Shown: positions 36,509 to 45,517 of the stretch, one piece after another
Position numbering within the stretch: position 1 is the stretch's first letter
Layout: the number at the start of each line of letters is the position of its first letter
Assembly (NCBI RefSeq): GCF_014695715.1
Contig: NZ_JACJOT010000009.1
Coordinates: 310,001-374,000, forward strand
Direction: 5' to 3'
From: Microcoleus sp. FACHB-68
GTDB taxonomy: Bacteria > Cyanobacteriota > Cyanobacteriia > Cyanobacteriales > Oscillatoriaceae
Length of the DNA: 64,000 bases
Notes under the pieces: model-generated
Seen by the model: the letters and a program-made list of their open reading frames with translations, nothing else
Told to the model about the DNA's origin: nothing
The model's database searches: none
Program-made: the position numbers and the translations under genes

Positions 36509-38662
36509 ATGGCAAACTTCACTGAACAAACCGGCAGCAATAATCCCTTTAACGGTGTAAATGTGGGATATTTTGCGACCCCCACCTTTGCCGATATTGA
36601 CAGCGACGGCGATTTAGACGCCTTTGTTGGGTCAGAGGACGGCAACACGTACTACTTCCAGAATACAGGCACCGCCAGCGCCCTAGCCTTTGCTGACCCC
36701 GTCACCAACGCCTTCAACCTCACGGATGTGAGGTATTTGGCGTCCCCCACCTTTGCTGATATTGACAGCGACGGCGATTTAGACGCCTTTGTTGGGGAAT
36801 ATCTCGGCAACACGCTCTACTACCAGAATACAGGCACCGCCAGCGCTCCAGCCTTTGCTGACCCCGTCACCAACGCCTTCAACCTCACGGATGTGGGGCG
36901 TTTTCCGGACCCCACCTTTGCTGATATTGACAGCGACGGTGATTTAGACGCCTTTGTTGGGTCAGATGACGGCAACACGTACTACTACCAGAATACCGGC
37001 ACCGCCAGCGCCCCAGCTTTGGCCGCTCCCCAAATCAACCCATTCAACCTCACAAATGTGGGGTTTAGTGCGTCCCCCACCTTTGCCGATATTGACGGCG
37101 ACAGCGATTTAGACGCCTTTATTGGGAATAACGAGGGCAACACGTACTACTACCAGAATACAGGTACCACCAACGCCCCAGCCTTTGCCGCCCCCCAAAT
37201 CAACGCTTTCAACCTTACGGATGTGGGGGATTATGCGTCCCCCACCTTTGCCGATATTGACGACGACGGCGATTTAGACGCCTTTATTGGGAATAACGAG
37301 GGCATTATCCGCTATTACCAAAACAGTACGCCGGTAGTGCCGATAGTGCCGATAGTGAGTATCGCCGCCGGCACTTCTGCGGCAGAAGGTGGCGCAACGG
37401 GCACCTTTATCCTCAGCCTCAATGAGGCTGCACCGGATGGCGGTATCACCGTCGCTTACACAGTAGGGGGAAGCGCCACCAATGGCAGTGACTACACAGC
37501 ATTAACCGGCACCGCCACCTTTGCTTCTGGAGCAACCACTGCCACCATCAATGTGGTTGCCACCAACGATGCGATTATCGACCCCAATGAAAGCGTTACC
37601 ATTACCCTCAGCGACGGTGCCAGCTACGACGTAGCCACAACCCCAGCCGACACGGCAACCGTCACCATTGCAGACAACGACATTGCCTACGCCATCGTTG
37701 CCAACACCGCTACAGTCGCAGAAGGCAACACCGGCACCAGAGCCATTACCTACACCATCACCCGCACCGGGCGCACCGATGTCGCCAGCAGCGTCAATAT
37801 CGGCTTCGGCGGTAGCGCCACCAACAACAGTGATTACACCCTAGCCCAAGTTGCCGGCACCGGCATCACCAATACTGGCAATACGGTTAACTTTGCCAGT
37901 GGTGCAACATCTGCCACCGTCACCCTCAACGTTGTCGGTGATACAGTGGTTGAAAGCAACGAAACGATTCAAGTTTCACTAACGCCCAACACCACCCCAG
38001 GCGGTTTTCAAGCAACAGTTCCCAACACTACCCCGGCCACAACCACAATTACCAATGATGACGCCGCCGGCCTGCTGCGTACAGGCACCGCAGGTAACGA
38101 CACGCTCTACGGTCAAGGCGGCAATGATACCTTGCAAGGATTGGCCGGCAATGACAACCTCCAGAGCGGTGGCGGCAAGGATCTGGTACTTGGCGGCACA
38201 GGTCGAGATTCCCTCATGGGTGGAGCCGGTGATGATTCCCTTGACGGCGGTGACGACAATGACACCCTGCTGGGCGGTGACAGCAATGACAGCCTGCTGG
38301 GCGGCAACAACAATGATTCCCTCTTAGGTGGCGCTGGTAACGACTGGTTAGACGGTGGAGCGAACAACGACACCCTCACGGGCGGAACAGGTAGCGACAC
38401 CCTCACGGGCGGCACTGGTCAAGACTTCTTTGTCTTTGCCTCCGGAAACAGAGCTGACACCTTACTTGACTTCACCACCACAGGCAGCAATCAAGACACT
38501 ATTGGCTTAGCCGGCGGTTTGAGATTTGAGCAGCTCACCATTACCTCAGCCGCTAATCCTGCCAATACCATTATCAAGATCACCGATAGCGATGAAATTC
38601 TAGCGACTTTAATCGCAGTGCAAGCTAACTCTCTCAACAGTTCTCATTTCCTGAGCATTTAA
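36509..38662 (+). CDS. FG-GAP/VCBS-like, Calx-beta and RTX repeat protein
   Basis: This 717-residue protein is probably secreted. Five repeats of about 56 residues (1-280) contain ADIDSDGDLDAFVG, the calcium-binding FG-GAP/VCBS type, followed by YYQNTGTASAPAF; they are almost identical in DNA. Two Calx-beta domains follow (about 285-392 and 393-515; SDYTALTGTATFASGATTATI, ESNETIQVSL), then GGxGxDxLxG RTX nonapeptides (about 520-645). A C-terminal module (650-717) closely matches the end of the protein at 23008-26016. There is no N-terminal signal peptide, consistent with type I secretion. It is likely a surface/adhesive calcium-dependent protein. Confidence 0.85.
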   Translation: MANFTEQTGSNNPFNGVNVGYFATPTFADIDSDGDLDAFVGSEDGNTYYFQNTGTASALAFADPVTNAFNLTDVRYLASPTFADIDSDGDLDAFVGEYLGNTLYYQNTGTASAPAFADPVTNAFNLTDVGRFPDPTFADIDSDGDLDAFVGSDDGNTYYYQNTGTASAPALAAPQINPFNLTNVGFSASPTFADIDGDSDLDAFIGNNEGNTYYYQNTGTTNAPAFAAPQINAFNLTDVGDYASPTFADIDDDGDLDAFIGNNEGIIRYYQNSTPVVPIVPIVSIAAGTSAAEGGATGTFILSLNEAAPDGGITVAYTVGGSATNGSDYTALTGTATFASGATTATINVVATNDAIIDPNESVTITLSDGASYDVATTPADTATVTIADNDIAYAIVANTATVAEGNTGTRAITYTITRTGRTDVASSVNIGFGGSATNNSDYTLAQVAGTGITNTGNTVNFASGATSATVTLNVVGDTVVESNETIQVSLTPNTTPGGFQATVPNTTPATTTITNDDAAGLLRTGTAGNDTLYGQGGNDTLQGLAGNDNLQSGGGKDLVLGGTGRDSLMGGAGDDSLDGGDDNDTLLGGDSNDSLLGGNNNDSLLGGAGNDWLDGGANNDTLTGGTGSDTLTGGTGQDFFVFASGNRADTLLDFTTTGSNQDTIGLAGGLRFEQLTITSAANPANTIIKITDSDEILATLIAVQANSLNSSHFLSI

Positions 38663-39175
38663 ATTCCCTGGAATCCTTCAGGGTTCCGGCATTCTCTCTG
38701 GCGTCTAAACACGCAATGCCATACAGGCAAGTTCCTCAGCCTGGTCAAATTCATCTAATAGCCACAACGGGTTGCCAACCGGCAAATCTATCAACGCAGG
38801 GCTGGATTACTATAAAAACACAGGAATGTTTGGCTCTCAGCCGGTCTAATTTCTTTCTCACTAGGGCAGTATTGGCGAAAATAGGGTTAATTTTACCTGA
38901 CTGAAGCTAAGAAGTGATTGCCAAGCAAACTGAAGTTACTCTAAGCGGGTAACTTCAGTTTGATTTGTTTTGCTTGCTCTGCTCTCACCTGATCTGCTGA
39001 TCTGCCGGCATAATTCATTTAACGAGCCGGCGCAACATCATAAATTAGGCGTTATTTAATTTTATTTGTAGATGCTTTGAATAAAAAAAGAAATTCCGAT
39101 TTGATAAGTCTAAACGTATCTTTTATAACCCCAATTAAGTCAAGTTTTTATTCTCTAAAGGGTTTATGCCGGTTA
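38663..39175. other. 3' region between convergent genes
   Basis: No convincing gene. A 62-codon open frame (38716-38904) has no motif or ribosome site. A strong hairpin at 38926-38962 (separate entry) closes the region. Confidence 0.4.
38926..38962. terminator. Strong hairpin terminator
   Basis: Perfect 14-bp stem CAAACTGAAGTTAC (38926-38939) / GTAACTTCAGTTTG (38949-38962) with a 9-nt loop, between the convergent RTX (+) and GGDEF/EAL (-) genes. ATTTGTTTTG follows. Confidence 0.6.
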
Positions 39176-42100
39176 TCAGCCCTTAGGAATTTTACGATTG
39201 ATTGTGGTAATAAAATCAGTTGCTTCACCGGCAGTTAAAGGTTTCGAGAATAAATACCCCTGCATTTCTTGGCAGTGGAGACTTCGCAACAACTCTTTTT
39301 GGGCGTCTGTTTCTACGCCTTCCGCCACCATAGAGAGATTCAGGGCGTGAGCGAGGCCGAGAATCGCCTTGACAATTGCCCTGTCATGGGGATTGCTAGT
39401 AATGTCCTGCACAAAAGCGCGATCAATTTTGAGCGTGTGGAAGGGGAAGTTTTTCAAACCACTGAGGGAAGCGTAGCCTACGCCAAAATCATCCATAGAC
39501 AGGCAGATTCCCATTGCTTTGAGTTCGCCTAGGGTATCGCTTGTGAAATCTGCATCGAGCATGGCTGTCGTTTCAGTAATTTCTAACTCCAAGTATTGAG
39601 GTTCCAAACCTGTCTGTTTTAAAACCTGCGCCACCATTGCGACTAAACCTGGTTGCTGAAACTGTCGGGTTGAAAGATTAACCGTCACGCGCATTGCCGG
39701 CAAACCGGCATCCTGCCAAGCTTTATTTTGAGCGCAAGCTGTTTGCAAAACCCACTTCCCCAACGGGACAATCAAACCGTTCTCCTCAGCTAAGGGAATA
39801 AACGCTTCCGGCGTCATGAGGCCGCGTTCTGGGTGCTGCCAGCGCACGAGGGCTTCCATACAGGTAATTTTGCCAGTATTAATGTTTAACTGTGGCTGGT
39901 AGTGGATGAGAAATTCTCCACGCTCAAAGGCAAGGTGCAAGCTATTATCTAAAACCAGTAAAGCAGAGGCTTCTGCATTCATACTGGGGGTGAATATCTG
40001 GTAATTATTTCGGCCTCGTTCTTTGGCTTGATACAAAGCTGTATCTGCATTTTTGATTAACGTTTCGCCATCTTCCCCATCATTTGGATAAAGGGCAATG
40101 CCAATGCTGCTGGTAATGTATAAGTGATGCCCTTCAATTTCAAATGCCGGCTGTAGGGAATCGATAATTCTTTGAGCAATATGAAGGGCGTCCTCTAGGC
40201 AATTAAGGTGAGGCAAGAGCGTGATAAATTCATCTCCCCCCCAGCGAACAATCGTATCCCCTTCACGCAGACAGCTTTTCAACCGTTGGGCGGCATTTTT
40301 CAACAATTGATCACCGACTGCATGACCCAAGGTGTCATTAATAATTTTAAAGCGGTCGAGATCGAGAAAGATGATCGCTAGTTTATGCCGGCGATTTGCG
40401 GCTGTTTCCAGCGCTAAAGTTAGTTGGAGATCCAATAGCTGCCGGTTGGGTAAGCCGGTGAGCCGGTCATGAAGCGCTTGGTGCCGGATTGTTTCTTCTT
40501 GCTGATGGCGTTGGAGTGCGCCGCCGATACTTGCTGCGATCGCTACCAAAATAGATTCTTCACTCTTAGACCAGCCGCGCTCCCTGTGGCAATCGTCGAA
40601 GCCGACATAGCCCCAGCATTCATTATTGACCGAAATCGGCACCATGAGAATTGAGACAATGCCATCTGCCTCTAAACGTTCTCGTTCGCCGGCAGGAAAG
40701 TCTACCGCATTGCCACTCATCGGTTGATTGGCTGAGAGCGAATCATACCACCGGCACAGATTGCTGTAAGCAAGATTTTGCCAGTGAGGTTTGTTGAGCA
40801 TTGGCTCGATCAAGTCTCGCACCCATTCAAAGCGCATACTCAGTGCCGGCTCACCTGTAACGGGATGGGGGTGGTTTTGGCAAATATAAACCCGATCTAC
40901 GCCGGCAGCTATTCCCAGCGTTGCTAAAGCTTTGATGATCGCTGAACCGTGGTTGGTATCTGTAAGCAAATAATTCATCGCTTCAGCAACGCCTTGAAGC
41001 AAATTGTCGCGTTTAAGCAATTCTGCTTCGGCTTGCTTGCGCTGGGTGATGTCTACAACCGTGCCTTCATATCCCAGCAGTGTGCCGCCGGTGTCTCGAA
41101 TGGCGCGAGCGTTTTCAGAAATCCAGATCGTGCTGCCGTCTTTGCGATAAATTTCTGACTCAAAATCTAAGACAGCATCTCGCTCTTGTAAAAGCCGGCT
41201 GAACTGTAATCGCCGGTCAGGATTGACGTACAGTTGATGCTGGATGTCCGTCAGGGTCGCCATCAACTCTGCCGGTGAGTCATAGCCATAGATGCGAGCC
41301 AGCATTGAGTTTGCCGTCAGGTAACGCCCTTCCGGTGTTGTCTGAAAAATCCCTTCAACCGCATTTTCAAAAATGCTGCGATACTTTTCTTCTGCTTGTT
41401 TTAATGCTTCTTCGGCCCGTTTGCGTTCTGTGATGTCTTCTTGGACACAAACCCAATACTTTTTCCCAGACATCTCCAAAGCGCTAATGTGAGCGTAAGT
41501 TGTGAAAAGTGTTTTATCTTTTTTAAGGTTATTAAATTCTCCCAACCATGAGCCTTGTTTGTTCAACTGCTCGATGATTTTAACCGTGAGTCTGGCATTT
41601 TCCGAGAGGGGGTAAACATTAAGAGTGGAAAAGTGTTTTCCTTGTAATTCACCGCGTTCATATCCAAACATGGCATCGAAGGCAGGATTGGTAAAAGTAA
41701 TCATGCCATTTTCATCGGCGACGCTGACGCCTTCTGCCATGCTTTCTAGAACTTGGGCTTGAGCTTTGAGCGCTTCTTCGGTTTGTTTGCGTTCGCTGAT
41801 ATCAGTGATAAAGCCTTCGAGTGCCAGAACGTTACCCATATTGTCAAATACGCCACTACCTTTTTCCCACAACCATTTTTCTAACCCTGATTTAGTGCGA
41901 ATGCGATATTCAACCACATAAGGTTCCTTTTTAGCAATTGCTGTTTCAATTGCTTGAAGAACTTTTGGTAAATCTTCAGGATGGGTGAGATCGCTATAGG
42001 AAATCAGCCGGCTTTTCCCGGCAAGTTCTTCCCTGTGATATTCAATTAGGTTGAAGACACCCTCAGAGAGGTAGCTCATCGACCATTCAGAATCGCTGGC

Positions 42101-43192
42101 GCAGGAGAAAACGAAACCGGGTAATGAATTGATGAGGTGAGCCAATTTTCGCTGGCTTTCTCTGAGGGCGTCTTCGGCTTGCTTGCGCTGCATCAGGGTG
42201 CCCAACTGTGCGGCAACGGCAGACACCAGTTCTACCATGCGCCGATCTGCTGGGCAAGATTCAAACATGAAGAAAACGAGCACTGCCAGGACTTGATCAT
42301 TGGCGATGATCGGAACGCCCAAGCCGGCTTTCAGTCCCCAACTCATTGCCAACTGAGCACGCAGAAAAATTGATTCAGATTCAATTGAAACATCCTGATG
42401 CCATGCTGCCTGTTTTGAAAGCCACACGCGTCCCGGTAAACCGATACCTTTGGGAAACTGCAAGCCTTGGCTAATTTGGATAAACATCAGAAGCTCGTCG
42501 GTGCTGATGTAGTAAGCTGGGCTGCAATACAGGGCGTCTGTGTCTGGGCTGGGAATCCACGCTTCGCCATAATTCCAGCCGGTGGCTTCGCAGCAGTAGC
42601 GCAGGGCAATGCCGAGGGCGGTTTGAAAGTCTTCGGCTGCGGCAATTGCCAAGGCGATGTTTTGCAACAGTTGGGCTTGCGCTTCTACTCGCCGGTACTC
42701 TGTAAAGTCTTGACACAAGCCGATAATTTGAGTGATTGTGCCGTCTTGGCCGAACACCGGCGAGAGTCGAGTAACGAGGTGACGGATGTTGGTACAGATG
42801 TTGCCGGTAGAGTCTGTACGCGTTTCCAAGATTGCCTCATATTCAATTGACTGACGTTGCTCAACACAGTCTGTCAGGTGTTTTGCGGTTGTGCCGGCGA
42901 TCCCTTCTGGCAGGCATTCTTGCAAGCGCAAACCGACGGGATCTTCGGGGGTCACCAACAGCATTTGTCTGCAAGCAGGATTAGTGGCAACAAAGCGAAA
43001 TTCGGGGGCTTCCACTCTATCTGTATCCTCACAACAGGTTGATGCTGCCTCAGCCGGCTGAACATCCACAATAAACAGACCGTCTAACGAGTGTTGTAAG
43101 ACAGCCCATAATGGGTTTGCGTGTTCCTTAAGAACACCCTCGTTATTCCTGTGTTGACCCACAGCTTGCCCCGCTACTTGTGTGTGGGACAT
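39176..43192 (-). CDS. Cyclic-di-GMP regulator with PAS, GAF, GGDEF and EAL domains
   Basis: This 1338-residue multi-sensor has, in approximate order, PAS (20-150), GAF (165-335), three PAS/PAC (345-470, 475-600, 600-725), GAF (735-890), diguanylate cyclase GGDEF (895-1060) and phosphodiesterase EAL (1070-1330). The cyclase signature RWGGDEF is intact near 983. The EAL domain keeps EALVRW (about 1112), NLSTRQF, ELEITETTAM, DDFGVGYASL, KIDRAFV and EGVET, so both activities are possible. There are no membrane segments, so sensing is cytoplasmic through PAS/GAF ligands. It would tune c-di-GMP and so motility and biofilm state. It stands alone. Confidence 0.93.
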   Translation of the reverse strand: MSHTQVAGQAVGQHRNNEGVLKEHANPLWAVLQHSLDGLFIVDVQPAEAASTCCEDTDRVEAPEFRFVATNPACRQMLLVTPEDPVGLRLQECLPEGIAGTTAKHLTDCVEQRQSIEYEAILETRTDSTGNICTNIRHLVTRLSPVFGQDGTITQIIGLCQDFTEYRRVEAQAQLLQNIALAIAAAEDFQTALGIALRYCCEATGWNYGEAWIPSPDTDALYCSPAYYISTDELLMFIQISQGLQFPKGIGLPGRVWLSKQAAWHQDVSIESESIFLRAQLAMSWGLKAGLGVPIIANDQVLAVLVFFMFESCPADRRMVELVSAVAAQLGTLMQRKQAEDALRESQRKLAHLINSLPGFVFSCASDSEWSMSYLSEGVFNLIEYHREELAGKSRLISYSDLTHPEDLPKVLQAIETAIAKKEPYVVEYRIRTKSGLEKWLWEKGSGVFDNMGNVLALEGFITDISERKQTEEALKAQAQVLESMAEGVSVADENGMITFTNPAFDAMFGYERGELQGKHFSTLNVYPLSENARLTVKIIEQLNKQGSWLGEFNNLKKDKTLFTTYAHISALEMSGKKYWVCVQEDITERKRAEEALKQAEEKYRSIFENAVEGIFQTTPEGRYLTANSMLARIYGYDSPAELMATLTDIQHQLYVNPDRRLQFSRLLQERDAVLDFESEIYRKDGSTIWISENARAIRDTGGTLLGYEGTVVDITQRKQAEAELLKRDNLLQGVAEAMNYLLTDTNHGSAIIKALATLGIAAGVDRVYICQNHPHPVTGEPALSMRFEWVRDLIEPMLNKPHWQNLAYSNLCRWYDSLSANQPMSGNAVDFPAGERERLEADGIVSILMVPISVNNECWGYVGFDDCHRERGWSKSEESILVAIAASIGGALQRHQQEETIRHQALHDRLTGLPNRQLLDLQLTLALETAANRRHKLAIIFLDLDRFKIINDTLGHAVGDQLLKNAAQRLKSCLREGDTIVRWGGDEFITLLPHLNCLEDALHIAQRIIDSLQPAFEIEGHHLYITSSIGIALYPNDGEDGETLIKNADTALYQAKERGRNNYQIFTPSMNAEASALLVLDNSLHLAFERGEFLIHYQPQLNINTGKITCMEALVRWQHPERGLMTPEAFIPLAEENGLIVPLGKWVLQTACAQNKAWQDAGLPAMRVTVNLSTRQFQQPGLVAMVAQVLKQTGLEPQYLELEITETTAMLDADFTSDTLGELKAMGICLSMDDFGVGYASLSGLKNFPFHTLKIDRAFVQDITSNPHDRAIVKAILGLAHALNLSMVAEGVETDAQKELLRSLHCQEMQGYLFSKPLTAGEATDFITTINRKIPKG

Positions 43193-43617
43193 TTCGGTGC
43201 TGATACTTGTTCAAAACGCGATAAGTGTTTAACCGGGTCTCTAGACTCTAACTCAACCGGCCTGTGCTTTTCAGCAGCCATTTACACAGAATCGCGAATT
43301 AACTGGGCACTTAGGCGAGAGGGGGAGGGGGAGAAAGAACAACGACTATCGGTAATCTTATTCTGGGAAGGGATTAGAGAGAGAGGGGGAAAAGTCTGGT
43401 TAGGGTTATAGACGGCTTGGGAAACGGGTGTCACAGCAAATCCGCCAAGCTTTTACACAAAGAACCGCTCAAAGCTACGCAGGATTAAGCAAAATTGGCT
43501 TTTTCACGGTTCCCAAAATGTCCTAGAGTGAAAGGGCAGTGTTACCTCTAGCTTCCCTGAATTATTAATTTATATTTCGCAACTCAACTTCAAAAAAAAT
43601 CTAACAATCGCGCTTCC
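43193..43617. other. Divergent spacer GGDEF/EAL gene / menF
   Basis: No gene is supported. A purine-rich stretch (GAGGGGGAGGGGGAG near 43319) stands out. Promoters for both flanking genes should lie here. Confidence 0.35.
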
Positions 43618-45087
43618 ATGCCAGTCATACCGCATCCCGCTCATCTGTTTCAAGACTCCAAGGCTCTGTATCAGTTCCTTTTTGCTTGTCAGCAGAAATC
43701 CATTGAGAAAAATCAGACACAAATTGTTAGTATTTCCCTGGAAGTCCCACCCCTTGATCCCCTGGCAGTTCTTCACGAGATTAATCAACCAGACAAAATT
43801 CATTTTTACTTTGAGAAAGGGCGGGCGCGAGAAGCCATTCGCCCAATTTTGCGCGACGGGAAATTCACTGCCAATGGCGATGCCATTGCAGCCATCGACG
43901 CAGCCCTGCATTTTACCGCAGAAGGGCCAAATCGATTTTCCCGCGCTCAAGAATTTATTCGCACTTGCTTAACGAACACGATTACTGCCGGTGCGCTACA
44001 CTTGCCTTTTGCTGGGCCTCACTTCTTTTGTAGCTTCACATTTTTCGAGCGCAACCGGCCTGAAGATTCCTCTTTCCCCGCTGCAACTGTGTTTTTACCG
44101 CGCTGGCAAGTTGCCCGCCGCAACAATCGCTGCGTAATTGTGGCAAATTTAGCGTTGGATGCCAAGGCGAATTTAAAAACATTATCGGCTCACTTACACA
44201 ACCAATTGCAAAAGATTATTATTTTAACAAACTATGAATTGGTTGACTGTTATGATAAAAACGGAAATTTCATAGAACAATCTATCAAGCATGAAGATCG
44301 CTTCAAAAATTCGGTTGTGGCGGCTTTAAATTCGATTCAAAGCGAGCAGTTTAATAAAATTGTTCTGGCTCATACCATTGATGTCATTTCAAAAACCCCG
44401 CTGAATTTGATTCATTCTCTGAATAAGTTGCGAAAAAATCACCCAGATTGCTATATTTTTTCCACCGGCAATGGAAAAGGTCAAAACTTCATCGGAGCCA
44501 GTCCAGAACGCTTAGGAAGTATTCAGAATAACGTCCTAGCAACAGACGCCTTAGCCGGCTCAGCGCCACGAGGCAAAACCGCAGCAGAAGATGCTAACTT
44601 AGCAAACGCTTTACTCAACAGCGAAAAAGAGCGACGCGAACATCAAGTCGTGTTAGATTTTATCGTTCAGCGCCTGTCTCGCCTTGGATTAAAACCCAAG
44701 CTGTCACCACCGGCACGCCTGTTGCAACTTTCCAATATTCAGCATTTATGGACACCTATCCAAGCGCAAGTGCCGGCGGATGTTTCTCTGCTCGATATTG
44801 TCGCCGAACTCCATCCCACCCCAGCCGTTGCCGGTGCACCCAGAGATATTGCCTGCGAAGAAATTCGCCGCTATGAAACCTTTGAGCGTTCCCTCTACGC
44901 CGCCCCCTTAGGCTGGATAGATCATCAAGGCAACGGTGAATTTATCGTCGGTATTCGCTCAGCCACAATAGAAGGCAATCGCGCCAAACTTTATGCCGGT
45001 GCCGGCATTGTTTCTGGTTCAGATCCAGAGAAAGAACTGAGTGAAATTAAATTAAAACTTCAAGCGCTTTTAAAAGCATTGATTTAG
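43618..45087 (+). CDS. menF: Isochorismate synthase MenF
   Basis: This enzyme converts chorismate to isochorismate, the entry step to menaquinone/phylloquinone (the photosystem I quinone in cyanobacteria). The 489 residues form an N-terminal variable half and a C-terminal chorismate-binding domain: NKIVLAHTIDVIS, GASPERLGSI, ALAGSAPRGKTAAED, LHPTPAVAGAPRD and YAAPLGWIDHQGNGEFIVGIRSA, ending AGAGIVSGSDPEKELSE. The LHPTPAVAG motif marks isochorismate/salicylate-type and not anthranilate synthases. menD follows in the same direction after a repeat-filled 430-bp spacer. Confidence 0.95.
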   Translation: MPVIPHPAHLFQDSKALYQFLFACQQKSIEKNQTQIVSISLEVPPLDPLAVLHEINQPDKIHFYFEKGRAREAIRPILRDGKFTANGDAIAAIDAALHFTAEGPNRFSRAQEFIRTCLTNTITAGALHLPFAGPHFFCSFTFFERNRPEDSSFPAATVFLPRWQVARRNNRCVIVANLALDAKANLKTLSAHLHNQLQKIIILTNYELVDCYDKNGNFIEQSIKHEDRFKNSVVAALNSIQSEQFNKIVLAHTIDVISKTPLNLIHSLNKLRKNHPDCYIFSTGNGKGQNFIGASPERLGSIQNNVLATDALAGSAPRGKTAAEDANLANALLNSEKERREHQVVLDFIVQRLSRLGLKPKLSPPARLLQLSNIQHLWTPIQAQVPADVSLLDIVAELHPTPAVAGAPRDIACEEIRRYETFERSLYAAPLGWIDHQGNGEFIVGIRSATIEGNRAKLYAGAGIVSGSDPEKELSEIKLKLQALLKALI

Positions 45088-45517
45088 AAGAGGGCATGGG
45101 GCATTGGGCATGGGGCATGGGGCATTGGGAATTAAGCTTTTGTTGTGGTAATTCACCACAATCGAAAAACCATCCGCGCACATCTGCGTATGCCTAACGG
45201 CACGCTGCGCTATCATCTGCGTGCATCTGCGTTTAAGAAATCCAAATTTATCAAGTTTTACAATACTGAGTTCCCAGAATAAAACACATCAAATCGTTAA
45301 AACCATCCGCGCACATCTGCGTTTATCTGCGTGCATCTGCGGTTAAAAAATCCAAGTTCATCAACTTTTACAATACTAATAACCACAAACCCTTTTCCCA
45401 AAAATAAACGCATCAAATTGTTAAAATCATCCGCGCACATCTGCGTTTATCTGCGTGCATCTGCGGTTAAAAAATCCAAATTCATCAATTTTTAAAATAC
45501 TAATAAGCACAAACCAA
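45088..45517. repeat. menF-menD spacer made of repeats
   Basis: Heptamer STRR (GGGCATG/GGGCATT) at about 45091-45131. Then three tandem units of about 105-125 bp starting near 45163, 45292 and 45413. Each has CATCCGCGCACATCTGCG, GTGCATCTGCGGTTAAAAAATCC in two parts, and TTTTACAATACTAATAA-CACAAACC or a close variant. The first unit is interrupted by about 24 bp (TGCCTAACGGCACGCTGCGC, 45190-45209), itself a GC-rich repeat. The third ends directly at the menD start, so the block may influence menD translation. Confidence 0.7.

Noticed and set aside
38716-38904. 62-codon open frame just before a terminator hairpin
   Set aside because: No motif, no Shine-Dalgarno and uncharacteristic composition; the hairpin is better explained as the end of the RTX transcript.
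45455-45517. Longer MenD start encoding 21 extra residues
   Set aside because: The extension falls inside a dispersed repeat and MenD homologues start at the MIDFRN-like segment.
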